From Hallerella sp963656065 (GTDB lineage Bacteria > Fibrobacterota > Fibrobacteria > Fibrobacterales > Fibrobacteraceae): a DNA stretch of 64,000 nucleotides. Position 1 is the first letter of the stretch; each line of letters begins with the position of its first letter. Below the pieces are notes generated by a model. It was not told where the DNA came from. It did no database searches and saw only the letters and a program-made list of their open reading frames with translations. The position numbers and the translations under genes were made by a program. The DNA lies in the NCBI GenBank assembly GCA_963656065.1, contig CAVKGV010000005.1:109495-173494 (forward strand). The letters run 5' to 3'. This document shows positions 25,179 to 34,553 of this stretch, in pieces.

Positions 25179-26807
25179 CTAATTCTCTTCGAGCGGATAC
25201 TTCAGGTAGAAGCTGTGGTGGACGATTTTTGGCGATGTCTTGGGAAAATCAAGGATTGACTGGAGACCGCGGGATTCCTTGCGGGCGAGTGCGCTCTTTA
25301 CGATGAGAATGCTGCTTTCGACCGCATTGCGAAATTCGAGAAGCGAAACCGATTTTGCCCCCGGCTTCTTCATCGCCGATTCGACTTCGCGGTTGAATTC
25401 GCGGAGCTTTTCGAGACCTTCCTTGAGTCCTGCGACGGAGCGGACGATGCCGCATTTGTCCCACATGAGCTTTTTCGCTTCAAGTGTGCGATTTTTCCAG
25501 TGGCGGTCCTGTGTCATGACGACCGTTTCGGAAGGAATGCTCGGTTCGCGGAAGCTTTTTTTGAAGATTCCGGTTTTCTCCATGTTTTCGACGGCTCGCA
25601 GGGCAAAGACTACGCTTTCGAGAAGCGAGTTCGAGGCAAGCCGGTTGGCTCCGTGCACGCCTGTCGCCGCGACTTCTCCCGAAGCGTAAAACCCGTTCAG
25701 CTTTGTCCTCGACCACGTATCGACGAGAATTCCGCCACACATGTAATGCGCTGCCGGGACGACAGGAATCCAGTCCTTGGTCATGTCGATTCCGACGGAG
25801 AGGCACTTTGCATAGATGTGCGGAAAATGAGTTTTCGTGTCTTTCGGGTTGTGGGCGGTGACGTCTAGATACATACAGGGTTCGCCGGTGCGTTCCATTT
25901 CGCGGTGGATGGCTCGGGCGACAATGTCTCGCGGGGCCAGGGAACGCAACGGGTGCACTCCGTTCATGAATTCTTCACCCTTGGAATTTTTGAGGATTCC
26001 GCCGAAGCCGCGGACGGCTTCCGAGATGAGGAAGGATTTTTTTAGGCTCGGGGCAAATAGGGATGTCGGGTGGAACTGCATAAATTCGACGTCCTGGATT
26101 GCCGCTCCGGCGCGGGCCGCAATGGCGATGCCGTCCCCACAGGCGTCGGGAGGGTCTATCGTATGGAACCAGAGCCGTCCCGCTCCACCGGTCGCCATCA
26201 GTGTGACTTTTGCGAAAATAGCTTCCGTCGTTCCCGTTTTCTGGTGGATGATTTTTGCTCCGAGAACGCGCTTTCTCGCCTTATCCAAAACCAGATCTTC
26301 AATTAGGGCGTTCTCTAGGAATGTGATGTTGGAAAATTCATGGAGCTTGGCGATAAGCGCCCGCATGATTTCCTTTCCGGTCAGGTCCGCGGCGTGGAGA
26401 ATCCGACGGTGGCTGTGGCCGCCTTCGAGGTGAAGGTCAAACTGGATGCCCGAATCATTTGCTTCTGCCGGGGTGAAGCGAACGCCCCATTTGACCAACT
26501 GTTTGATTGTCTTTGGTCCGTTTTCGACGAGAATCTTGACAGCATTTTTTTTGCAGAGACCTGCACCCGCTTCGCAGGTATCGTCCTGGTGGAGCTTAAA
26601 GGAATCCTTTGGATCCGTCACCGAGCAGATTCCGCCTTGTGCATAGTTCGAGGAACCGTCTGGCTTTGCTCCCTTGGTGAGAATGAGAACGGAATGCCCG
26701 TGTTCTGCGGCCTTGAGGGCTGCGCTCAAGCCGGAAATTCCGGCGCCGAGGATCAAAATGTCGTACACTGTGGCCTCTGGAGTTGAAGTTTCGAAGGCGA
26801 CCCCCAT
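25179..26807 (-). CDS. nadB: L-aspartate oxidase
   Basis: 542 residues. The FAD-binding motif ILILGAGISGLSAAL is near residue 18, followed by GGHSHRRILHAADLTGKEI, VEFMQFHPTSL and PRDIVARAIHREM, all typical for NadB, and by YASGEVAATGVHGANRLASNSLLE. It makes iminoaspartate, the first step of NAD biosynthesis; nadA is not in the window. The ATG at 26807 has TATTATGG overlapping it, so the GTG at 26768 with AGAGG 5 bases upstream is a credible alternative start. Confidence 0.95.
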   Translation of the reverse strand: MGVAFETSTPEATVYDILILGAGISGLSAALKAAEHGHSVLILTKGAKPDGSSNYAQGGICSVTDPKDSFKLHQDDTCEAGAGLCKKNAVKILVENGPKTIKQLVKWGVRFTPAEANDSGIQFDLHLEGGHSHRRILHAADLTGKEIMRALIAKLHEFSNITFLENALIEDLVLDKARKRVLGAKIIHQKTGTTEAIFAKVTLMATGGAGRLWFHTIDPPDACGDGIAIAARAGAAIQDVEFMQFHPTSLFAPSLKKSFLISEAVRGFGGILKNSKGEEFMNGVHPLRSLAPRDIVARAIHREMERTGEPCMYLDVTAHNPKDTKTHFPHIYAKCLSVGIDMTKDWIPVVPAAHYMCGGILVDTWSRTKLNGFYASGEVAATGVHGANRLASNSLLESVVFALRAVENMEKTGIFKKSFREPSIPSETVVMTQDRHWKNRTLEAKKLMWDKCGIVRSVAGLKEGLEKLREFNREVESAMKKPGAKSVSLLEFRNAVESSILIVKSALARKESRGLQSILDFPKTSPKIVHHSFYLKYPLEEN

Positions 26808-26875
26808 AATAGAAAAAAAGCGAAATTACGGCTATACCAAAGTCCGCACATCGGAAAAGAGTTCTTTTTTTTTAT

Positions 26876-26883
26876 TACATTTG
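26876..26883 (+). promoter_or_regulatory. Putative -10-like box of the PpiD-like gene
   Basis: TACATTTG, a perfect TAnnTTTG, preceded by a long T run and about 24 bases before the ATG with TGGAG in the short leader. Confidence 0.5.
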
Positions 26884-26907
26884 GCAAAAATCAATGGAGT
26901 TTACTCT

Positions 26908-28860
26908 ATGCTGACATGGATTAACGAAAACGCGAAATGGGTTATTGCCATTTTTGCCGTAGGCATTGCTCTCGGACTTTTGGCGATGGACCGCACACCG
27001 GAGCAGTCTCACCAGTATCCGATCGGCCGTGTCGATGGACACGAGATTTCCTATGCGGAATACAACAACCGTGTGAACCGCGTCACCGAAGCGAATTACC
27101 GCGGGAAAAGCCTTTCGGATGAAGAGCGTGCCCAGTTGCGTGGCGAAGTTTTCCGGACTTTTGTCCAGCAGGAACTCTTCAAGTCCCAGTTCGACGCAAA
27201 CGCTCTCTATGCATCCGTTGCCGAGATGAAAGCGGAGCTGAAAAACAATCCGGATGCTGTCCGCCGCCTCGTTTACGAAGAAGCGCAACAGCGTCTCTAC
27301 ATGATTCAGGCAAACTCTGCCAATGAACAGGAAGCTGCCCAGAACGCCCAGGCCTATTTCCAGACACTTCCGCAGTTTCTTCTCGATTCGACTTTTGACA
27401 AGGCTGCGTTTGACGCCTGGCTTGAAACTCCGTCCGCCTATGAATGGATAAACATGCAGAGCTACGAGCAGGAACTCAAGACCGTGACGATTCCCCTGCA
27501 CCAGCTCCAGATTTTTGTGACGGCGAACGCGCATCCGACGAGCCTCGAATCCCAGTGGAATGTGAACAACCGCTTGGTGTCCCAGGATGTCGAAGTCGCC
27601 TTTGTCTCGGCAGATGACTTCAAGGTGGATCCGGCTTCGGTGGATAGCCTCAAGGTGAAAGCCTACTTCAATGCCCATCCGGACAGTTTCTTTGTCGAAC
27701 GGGATGAAGTCCGCCTGGCTTACGCCTATTTACCTCTCCAGCCGACGGCAAAGGACGAAGAGGAAATCCGCAAGTATGCGATGACGGTCTATTACCAGCT
27801 GAAGGATTCGTCTTCGGTGTCTAGTTTCGAAGATATGGCGAAGGTTTCGAGCGAAGATGTCGCATCGGCGGCAAACGGCGGAATCCTCGGCGATTATACG
27901 GCTCGCGGAACATGGGTCAAGGAATTCGAAGATGTTGCCTTTGCGTTGGATTCCGGCGAAATTTCGGAACCGGTTCGTACGCGTTACGGTTATCACATCA
28001 TCCAGAGTCTCGGAAAGATCAAGGATTCCACGGGAACAGAAAAGGTGAAGGCCGCGCATATTCTCTTCTCGGTCACCGCTTCCCCGGAAACGGTCGATAG
28101 CCTTGAAAAGATTCTTCTCGGAATCAAGACCGCAGTCGAAGAAGAAAATTCTTCGTTTGCTGAAGCTGCCGCCGCCCGCAAAGTTCCTTCCCGTGAAACG
28201 GCTTGGATCGGCCATAATGATGAAATTCCGGAATTCGGATTTGTCGGCGGTCTTTCCGCATACGCCTTTGTGAACAAGGAACGTCCGGACCTTGCGGAAG
28301 GAAAAGTTTCCGGTGCGCTGAAAAACGGGAATTTTGTCCTGGTCGCATCGCGGATCGATAGTCTTGCCGCGGGTAAGCGCAGCCTGTCGCCTTACTACGA
28401 ACAAATTAAAAACGGTCTGCTGCTCCAGGAATCCAGGGATGCGGCGCATCATTATCTGAACTCGGTAGAAGACAAGGTGAAGGCTGTCCAGCTTGCCGTG
28501 GATTCGAGCGGAGCTGCAGTTGCCGATTCGAGCATCGAAAAGGTAAAGATAGAAAAGGCTACCGCATCGTTTGACGGCTTCGTCCCGGGAATCGGATATT
28601 CCAATCCGGCGCTTTTCCGCGTGTTCTCGAAGCAGAAAGTCGGTGAATGGGGCGAACCGTTTGTGACAAACGAAGGTGCCGCAATGGTCAAAATTTTAAG
28701 CAGGACATTGCCGGATACTTCGGCTGCGAAGAAGGCTCTTACCGATGACCTGGCGAACACTTGGCGCTTTGGCTATGCGATGCTTTTCAACGATTTCATC
28801 TCGAATCTTGAAAAATCCGCAAATGTCGAAAGCAATCTGGACCTTTACTACCGCGAATAG
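26908..28860 (+). CDS. PpiD/SurA-type peptidyl-prolyl isomerase foldase
   Basis: 650 residues. One N-terminal membrane anchor (WVIAIFAVGIALGLLAM, about 11-27) is followed by a SurA_N-like helical region (EISYAEYNNRV, LVYEEAQQRLYM), and two parvulin-type modules: one ending EFEDVAFALDSGEISEPVRTRYGYHIIQ, the second starting KVKAAHILFSV. This architecture is that of PpiD, which helps secreted proteins fold as they leave the translocon. The start at 26908 follows the promoter box and TGGAG; the long in-frame extension upstream is non-coding. A terminator follows. Confidence 0.88.
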   Translation: MLTWINENAKWVIAIFAVGIALGLLAMDRTPEQSHQYPIGRVDGHEISYAEYNNRVNRVTEANYRGKSLSDEERAQLRGEVFRTFVQQELFKSQFDANALYASVAEMKAELKNNPDAVRRLVYEEAQQRLYMIQANSANEQEAAQNAQAYFQTLPQFLLDSTFDKAAFDAWLETPSAYEWINMQSYEQELKTVTIPLHQLQIFVTANAHPTSLESQWNVNNRLVSQDVEVAFVSADDFKVDPASVDSLKVKAYFNAHPDSFFVERDEVRLAYAYLPLQPTAKDEEEIRKYAMTVYYQLKDSSSVSSFEDMAKVSSEDVASAANGGILGDYTARGTWVKEFEDVAFALDSGEISEPVRTRYGYHIIQSLGKIKDSTGTEKVKAAHILFSVTASPETVDSLEKILLGIKTAVEEENSSFAEAAAARKVPSRETAWIGHNDEIPEFGFVGGLSAYAFVNKERPDLAEGKVSGALKNGNFVLVASRIDSLAAGKRSLSPYYEQIKNGLLLQESRDAAHHYLNSVEDKVKAVQLAVDSSGAAVADSSIEKVKIEKATASFDGFVPGIGYSNPALFRVFSKQKVGEWGEPFVTNEGAAMVKILSRTLPDTSAAKKALTDDLANTWRFGYAMLFNDFISNLEKSANVESNLDLYYRE

Positions 28861-28878
28861 CGGAATGACAGATTAGAG

Positions 28879-28914
28879 AAAAACTCTCCCGATGAAGGAG
28901 AGTTTTATTTTTTT
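28879..28914 (+). terminator. Rho-independent terminator after the PpiD-like gene
   Basis: AAAACTCTCC and GGAGAGTTTT make a perfect 10-base stem with loop CGATGAA, followed by ATTTTTTT. The T run also overlaps the promoter-like box of the next gene. Confidence 0.92.
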
Positions 28915-28920
28915 ACATTG
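28914..28920 (+). promoter_or_regulatory. Putative -10-like box of the helicase gene
   Basis: TACATTG, 6 bases before ATG 28927, no ribosome site; same arrangement as uvrB. Confidence 0.45.
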
Positions 28921-28926
28921 CAGCTG

Positions 28927-31497
28927 ATGCCGAAGACTCTTCAAGAATATTTGCCACAAAAGGGCGAAACGGTTTCGTCCGAAGATTTGCTCGAGCGTTT
29001 TCTCGCCTGGGCCGATGAACGAAAGATTAATTTGTATGAAGCCCAGGAAAATGCGGTTCTCGAACTTTTTGACGGTAAGAATGTCATCTTGAACACGCCG
29101 ACGGGAAGCGGAAAGTCTCTGGTCGCCACGGCTCTCCATTTTATGAGCCTTTCGCTCGGGTATCGGTCCGCCTATACGTGCCCCATCAAAGCCTTGGTCA
29201 ACGAAAAGTGGCTTTCTCTTTGCAGGGAATTCGGGCCGGAAAATGTGGGGCTTTCAACCGGGGATGCTACGGTGAATGCAGACGCTCCGATTCTTTGCTG
29301 CACCGCGGAAATCCTCGAAAACCGATCGCTTTCGGAAGGTGACATGCTGGACTTGCAGGATGTCGTGATGGACGAGTTTCATTACTATTCCGACCGGGAA
29401 CGCGGTGTCGCCTGGCAGGTCCCGCTTCTGACGCTTCCGCAAACGCGTTTTCTTTTGATGTCTGCGACAATCGGAAAGACGACATTTTTCGAACAGGCGC
29501 TTTCGAAACTGAACGGGAAGCCTTGCGTGACGGTAACGGGAACGGTTCGCCCCGTCCCTCTGGAATTTTCCTATTCGATGAATGAAATTTCGACGACTGT
29601 CCAGGGACTTGTAAACAGCGGAAAGGCTCCGGTCTATGTCGTCCATTTTACGCAGAGTTCGGCAGCGGAAAACGCCCAGAACTTTACAAGTCTTAGTTTG
29701 TGTACAAAGGAAGAAAAGGCGGCGATTGCGAAGGAAATTTCGAAATTCCGCTTTTCGAGTCCGTATGGGCCGGAATTCAAGCGCTTTCTCAAACAGGGAA
29801 TCGGGCTTCACCATGCGGGGCTTTTGCCGAAGTACCGTATCTTGGTGGAAAAGCTTTCCCAAAAAGGGCTTCTCAAGGTGATCTGTGGAACGGATACGCT
29901 AGGCGTCGGCGTAAACGTTCCGATTCGGACGGTTCTCTTTACGCAGCTCTGCAAATATTCGGGCGACAAGACGGCGATTCTCGCTTCGAGAGACTTTCAC
30001 CAGATTGCGGGGCGCGCGGGCCGGAAAGGCTTTGACGATGTCGGGTATGTCGTCGCGGAAGCTCCCGCCCATGTCATCGAAAATGCAAAGCTTTCGGCGA
30101 AGGCTTCGCAAAGCGGAAAAAAGTTCGTGAAGCGGAAACCTCCGGAGCACGGCTTCGTCATGTGGGATGAAGGAACTTATCGGCGGCTGATCGATTCTCC
30201 GCCCGAGCCTCTCGTCTCACGGTTTGAAGTTTCGCACGGGATGCTCATCAACGTTCTTTCCCGCAAAACGGACGGATGCCTCGCGATGCGGCGCTTGATC
30301 CGGGACTCTCATGAAAGCGCCAAGCGGAAAAAGGAGCTGATGCATCGAGCGTTCCAGCTGTTCCGTTCGCTAATCGAAAAGAATATCGTGGAATTTATTC
30401 ATAATCCGCAGCCCGGGATGGCGCATGTGCGAGTCAATCTGGATTTGCAGAACGATTTCGCGATGAATGAACCGCTTTCTCTCTATCTGCTCGATACGCT
30501 TCCGAAGCTCGACCGGGAAAGTCCCGATTTTGCGCTGGATGTCATTTCGCTTGTTGAATCTATAGTGGAAAATCCCGAACCGATTCTGCGGATACAGCTC
30601 CGTCGGGCGCGGGATGCCCGCTATGCGGAACTCAAGGCGGAACACGCCGAATACAATAAAATCCAGGAAGAACTTGACAAGGTCGAATACCCGAAACCTC
30701 TCCGCGAATTCATCTATTCGACGTTCAACGAATTTTCCGACGAACATCCGTGGGTTGAAAATTTGAATGTCGAGCCGAAGTCTATTGTTCGCGAAATGCT
30801 CGAAAGTTTCGATACGTTCAGCGGCTATGTCAAAAAATACGGGCTGCTTCGCATGGAAGCGGTTTTGTTGCGCCACATCAATTATGTGTACAAGGTTCTT
30901 TCCCAGACGGTTCCCGATAGCTTTAAAACGGATGAAGTTCGTGAAATGGAAGACTATCTGGGCGAGATGATTCGCCGGACGGATTCGAGCCTTCTAGAAG
31001 AATGGGAACGCTTGAAAAATCCGGAGTTCGAAGCGAAGGAAGCGGTTGCGGAAAAGGCTTTCCATGCCGAAGAAGCGGCAAACGATGTCACGCTAGACAG
31101 AAAAAAGTTCCTGGCGCTTTCAAGGTCCCGCATCTTCTCGTTTTTGTCGCTTGTCCGAAACGAACGCTATGGCGAAGCGCTGGACCTGCTTGCCGAAGAT
31201 TTGGAAGAAGGCGCTCCGCTTGTCGATGCGAAGGGGATTCCCTGGACGGAAAAGAGGCTTTTTGAAATCTTTGCGGATTACACGGCGGAACATGGAAAGT
31301 TCCGGCTCGATGCCGAAGCGCGGGCCTTGTCGCATACCGTTTCGGTCTGGACGAAGGAAACGTTGAAAATCCAGCAGGTTCTCGTTGACGATTCCGATTA
31401 CAACGATTTTGCCGCCGAATTTGAAATTTCCCTTTCCGATTCCCGCATGGCGGGCGCTCCGCTGATTTCCCTTGCAAGTATCGGTCCGATTGGATAA
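28927..31497 (+). CDS. Ski2/Mtr4-like DExH RNA helicase with DUF3516-type C-terminus
   Basis: 856 residues. Walker A TPTGSGKS is near 57-64, the DExH box is DEFHYY near 149, motif III is LMSATIG, and motifs V/VI are GTDTLGVGVNVP and HQIAGRAGRKGFDDVGYV. This order is that of Ski2-like helicases. The C-terminal half (RRARDARYAELKAEHAEYNK, FSGYVKKYGLLRMEAVLLRHINYVYKVL) resembles DUF3516, best known from actinobacterial helicases. Probably an RNA helicase; target unknown. The ATG at 28927 was preferred to the TTG at 28918 because of the promoter-like box. Confidence 0.85.
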   Translation: MPKTLQEYLPQKGETVSSEDLLERFLAWADERKINLYEAQENAVLELFDGKNVILNTPTGSGKSLVATALHFMSLSLGYRSAYTCPIKALVNEKWLSLCREFGPENVGLSTGDATVNADAPILCCTAEILENRSLSEGDMLDLQDVVMDEFHYYSDRERGVAWQVPLLTLPQTRFLLMSATIGKTTFFEQALSKLNGKPCVTVTGTVRPVPLEFSYSMNEISTTVQGLVNSGKAPVYVVHFTQSSAAENAQNFTSLSLCTKEEKAAIAKEISKFRFSSPYGPEFKRFLKQGIGLHHAGLLPKYRILVEKLSQKGLLKVICGTDTLGVGVNVPIRTVLFTQLCKYSGDKTAILASRDFHQIAGRAGRKGFDDVGYVVAEAPAHVIENAKLSAKASQSGKKFVKRKPPEHGFVMWDEGTYRRLIDSPPEPLVSRFEVSHGMLINVLSRKTDGCLAMRRLIRDSHESAKRKKELMHRAFQLFRSLIEKNIVEFIHNPQPGMAHVRVNLDLQNDFAMNEPLSLYLLDTLPKLDRESPDFALDVISLVESIVENPEPILRIQLRRARDARYAELKAEHAEYNKIQEELDKVEYPKPLREFIYSTFNEFSDEHPWVENLNVEPKSIVREMLESFDTFSGYVKKYGLLRMEAVLLRHINYVYKVLSQTVPDSFKTDEVREMEDYLGEMIRRTDSSLLEEWERLKNPEFEAKEAVAEKAFHAEEAANDVTLDRKKFLALSRSRIFSFLSLVRNERYGEALDLLAEDLEEGAPLVDAKGIPWTEKRLFEIFADYTAEHGKFRLDAEARALSHTVSVWTKETLKIQQVLVDDSDYNDFAAEFEISLSDSRMAGAPLISLASIGPIG

Positions 31498-31509
31498 AGC
31501 TTCGGTTGT

Positions 31510-32275
31510 TTACTTCACAAGAATAGATCTTCCTGCGGTTTCCAGAATGGCGGGAAGCGTTGGAAGCTTGATTTGGTTTCCTGAAAGATTCCCCGTCCGC
31601 AAGAGTTTCCCGTTCAAATCGAACAGCCTGTAGGCGGCTTGCTCCGAAACGCTTTCGATGCGGAAAATGTTTCCCGTTAATTTATGTGCAAATGGTTTTT
31701 CGTTTTTCTGCAGCTGCTGAAAGCGAATCCCAGTCGATGCCTCCACGAGCGAACAACAACCGGGACCGATTCCTGTCGTAGCCCAATCAATGCTTCCCGG
31801 ACATTTTTTGTTGGTCGTAGTTTTTTCTGTAATCCATTTTTCTACGAGTATTTTAAATTCTTCAATATCGTTTTTTATAACGCAGTTTTTGCAAATGCGT
31901 CAATTCAAATTTAAGAACTTCGCTGAATGGATGTGTTCCTGGGGTGCCGTATGTGGTATCGTTTGGATATGTTTCGGAGTACTGTTGATAATTGCGCCAT
32001 AGTGTAATCCAAAAAGCATCTTTTTCCCAAGAAATAAAAAATTCAACAGTTGTATCCAACAAGGAAACAAAACCGATTTCACTATTTTCTGCAAAGCAAT
32101 TTTCATCGAAAAAAGCCTTTTTATTGTCGTCAACAAAATTCTTCGGATAGATTTGACAGATGCTTTTTGCTTGTATTGTATCCAATTTTAATGAATCAAT
32201 GGAAATATCGGGAGTGCAAGGCGAATCACAAGCTCCAAACTTGAAACAAAGAAAAACAAAAAAGAAAAGTTTCAT
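31510..32275 (-). pseudogene. Frame-broken surface lipoprotein gene
   Basis: The upstream part (from 32275) encodes a lipoprotein-like start, MKLFFFVFLCFKFGACDSPC, and ends in KLRYKKRY at a TGA. The downstream part, in another frame, encodes EEFKILVEKWITEKT, CPGSIDWATTGIGPGCC and a C-terminal tail FRIESVSEQAAYRLFDLNGKLLR...ETAGRSILVK of the kind found at the end of secreted Fibrobacter proteins. Removing one A from a run of six (plus 31871-31876, TTTTTT) joins the two as KLRYKNDIEEFKI and gives one protein of about 254 residues. Either a decayed gene, a sequencing error, or a length switch. Confidence 0.65.
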
Positions 32276-32290
32276 CCGACCAATTTTTTT

Positions 32291-32491
32291 TCATTTTCCT
32301 CTCCAGATAAATTCGGTTGAGATTTCCGGGTTGAAATTTACGCTATAGACTGTCGCATACTGATGAACGGTAATGTTTCTTCCTAAAAAACGCCCGTAGA
32401 GCTTTTTGTTTGATTGTCCAAGGATTAGGTCGGCGTTGGGGGCGAAAATGAAGCGTGCCTGCCAGATGACGGATCTGTTTATCTGCAACAT
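32291..32491 (-). CDS. Short surface-protein tail fragment
   Basis: 66 residues, MLQINRSVIWQARFIFAPNADLILGQ... then SVNFNPEISTEFIWRGK. The APNADLILGQ and GRNITVHQ phrases look like the last beta-helical part of a larger Fibrobacter surface protein rather than a complete domain, and no signal peptide is present. It starts 1 base after the stop of the LTA-synthase-like gene, with AGGGGA about 8 bases upstream, so it could be translated; more likely it is a remnant. Confidence 0.4.
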   Translation of the reverse strand: MLQINRSVIWQARFIFAPNADLILGQSNKKLYGRFLGRNITVHQYATVYSVNFNPEISTEFIWRGK

Positions 32492-32492
32492 C

Positions 32493-34502
32493 TTACATTC
32501 CCCTTTCAAGCGTGTAGTCCGAAATTTTAATCAGGGAATCCAGGATGCCTGCCAGATGTTTTTCCTTTTCCGGATTTTGTTCAGCAAGATTTTCGTTTTG
32601 ATGCGTATCTTTTTCCTTGAAGAGCCAGCGCTTTTCGTTAGCCTGGATCGGGTAGGGGGAAACAAGGCGGTAACCGTCTAGCCCGACGGCTGAGGTGTGG
32701 AAATACGCTCCGAGCGAAAGTCCCGTTCCCGTTTCCCGGAGCAGGTTGTGTCCCATGAAAATGTTCGGCGTGGCGATTCCCGCAAGTTCGAGAATGGTCG
32801 GGGCAATGTCAATCTGAGCCGTCGTTACCGTGTCCCGCAAGGCTTCGATATCCTTGCCCGCGATGAGGAACGGAATCCATGTCGCATTGGAAAATCCGCC
32901 ACCTGTCATCGTGGAAACACCGTTTTCGCCGAGCGGAAATCCGTGGTCCGCCAAAACAATCAGGTAGGTATTTTCAAACCATTCCTCGTTTTCGATTGCG
33001 CGGATGAATCGGGCGAGCTGTCGGTCGGCGTATCGCATCGTGTATTTGATTCTTTCCGTGAGCGGTTTTTGCTTTTCTTCTTCGGGCATTCCTGCGGCGA
33101 AGTTGAACGGGTAATGGTTGGAACGCGTCGCAAATGTCGCGAGGAACGGTGCGCCTTGCCTTGAAAGCGTATCGCGAACATAGGAAATCGCGTGGTCGAA
33201 GAATGTCGAATCGTCTTCGCGGTTTCTGTCGTAATGTTCGGCGTTATACCATTTCGCCATCCAGACGCCGAGATTGTCCCAGGCGGGGTCGGCGGCGGAG
33301 AAGTAGTGTGCGACGTATCCCGAATCTTTGAGGACCGAGGCGAAGCTCGGAAACCGTACATGGGCGAGGTCGGTCGCTTCGGAAAGCCTTGAATGGTGGG
33401 GAATGCCGGTGTGCGTCGAAAGGATGCCGCCGGTCGTGGGAAGCCCGCTTGCGTACATGCGTTCAAAGGCTCGTGCGTGTGCCGCAAGAGAATCCAGGAA
33501 AGGAGTCGGAGACGGCTCGTCGGGATTCAGGTAGCCGACATTCAGCCCGCGGTGGGATTCAAGGAAGACGACGATAAAGTTGGGATTTTTCTTGCGTCTC
33601 GCGGCAAGGTTTTCGCTTTCGGAAAGTTCTTTTTTGGGAATGCGGTATAGCGGAATCTTGGAAAGGGAATCCGCAGGGAATTCCCACAGGGAATCGCCTT
33701 CGACTTCTTGCCACAGTTTTTGGTAAAATTTCCCGTAGCGGCTGACATCGGAAAGATCCAGGCTCCCGCTTTTTCCGTTCTCGCAGAGTTCGTCATAGAC
33801 TAGCGAAACGACGGGCTTGAGTTTTGTCATCCGGGCATGACCCGTCCAGATGACATGGATGAAAAGGAAGGAAAGAATGTAAAACGCGACCATGGAAACA
33901 AGAAACTTTCGGACGGCGAAGCGTCTTTCCTTTCGAAAAGTCCAGCGCAAGAACAGGCGATAGACCGCGTATGTCGCGGGCAAAATCAAGGCGAGGACAA
34001 AGAACTGCAGAAAGGGGACCGAGCCGTCGTTTGCCACGTAATCCCAGAACATCTTGAGCGAAGAAGTATCCTTGTACGTGTTGATGATTCCAAAGGATAG
34101 ATGGCTTCCGAGGAAACGCTGGACTTCGTCGTCGAGGAGCGTGAACAGGAGGACGACGGAATGGAAGACCGCGTAGAGGGCAAGCCATAACGATTCAAAC
34201 GGGAACTTTTTTGGAGTTTGGTCCTTGGCAAATTTCGCACGGATGATTTTCGCAAGGAAGAGGATGAGCAAAAAAACGGCGAGCGAATTGGCTATCCATA
34301 GAAAGTCGATGCAGATTGCATGGAAGATATACCAGTCCGGCTTGCTGACAAAGGGAAATCCGTAGGGATTTTCGCGGAAAAGGAGCAGGACGCGCAGCAG
34401 AATGTGTGAAATCCAGAAGGCGAGCGAAACGAGGATCCACTTGGGGAGAACATTTGAATTTTTGCAAAACTTGAATTGCAAGCCAAGGAAAAATGTTTTC
34501 AT
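32493..34502 (-). CDS. LTA-synthase-type membrane sulfatase/phosphoglycerol transferase
   Basis: 669 residues. Five or so N-terminal membrane segments precede an extracytoplasmic alkaline-phosphatase-fold domain: NFIVVFLESHRGL (metal-binding Glu), ASGLPTTGGILSTHTG (catalytic Thr, about 355), and YLIVLADHGFPLGENG (metal site). LtaS/OpgB-type enzymes move phosphoglycerol groups onto envelope polymers or glucans. The gene is divergent from the flippase, with a promoter-like TATATTCG 5 bases before its ATG. It is a clear paralogue of 8205-10182 (shared LDDEVQR-type and sulfatase motifs) but its frame is intact. Confidence 0.88.
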   Translation of the reverse strand: MKTFFLGLQFKFCKNSNVLPKWILVSLAFWISHILLRVLLLFRENPYGFPFVSKPDWYIFHAICIDFLWIANSLAVFLLILFLAKIIRAKFAKDQTPKKFPFESLWLALYAVFHSVVLLFTLLDDEVQRFLGSHLSFGIINTYKDTSSLKMFWDYVANDGSVPFLQFFVLALILPATYAVYRLFLRWTFRKERRFAVRKFLVSMVAFYILSFLFIHVIWTGHARMTKLKPVVSLVYDELCENGKSGSLDLSDVSRYGKFYQKLWQEVEGDSLWEFPADSLSKIPLYRIPKKELSESENLAARRKKNPNFIVVFLESHRGLNVGYLNPDEPSPTPFLDSLAAHARAFERMYASGLPTTGGILSTHTGIPHHSRLSEATDLAHVRFPSFASVLKDSGYVAHYFSAADPAWDNLGVWMAKWYNAEHYDRNREDDSTFFDHAISYVRDTLSRQGAPFLATFATRSNHYPFNFAAGMPEEEKQKPLTERIKYTMRYADRQLARFIRAIENEEWFENTYLIVLADHGFPLGENGVSTMTGGGFSNATWIPFLIAGKDIEALRDTVTTAQIDIAPTILELAGIATPNIFMGHNLLRETGTGLSLGAYFHTSAVGLDGYRLVSPYPIQANEKRWLFKEKDTHQNENLAEQNPEKEKHLAGILDSLIKISDYTLERGM

Positions 34503-34507
34503 TTAAG

Positions 34508-34515
34508 CGAATATA
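34508..34515 (-). promoter_or_regulatory. Putative -10-like box of the LTA-synthase-like gene
   Basis: TATATTCG on the minus strand, 5 bases before ATG 34502. Confidence 0.45.
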
Positions 34516-34538
34516 AAAAAATGGGGAAGGAAAAAAAT

Positions 34539-34546
34539 TATTATTG
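34539..34546 (+). promoter_or_regulatory. Putative -10-like box of flippase gene
   Basis: TATTATTG, 7 bases before ATG 34554; identical octamer to the tetR box. It sits inside the alternative longer reading from ATG 34521. Confidence 0.4.
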
Positions 34547-34553
34547 GGCGACG

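Noticed and set aside
26674..26907. Long N-terminal extension of the PpiD-like protein
   Set aside because: The extension overlaps nadB in antisense and precedes the promoter-like box, the ribosome site and the membrane anchor that mark the real start at 26908.
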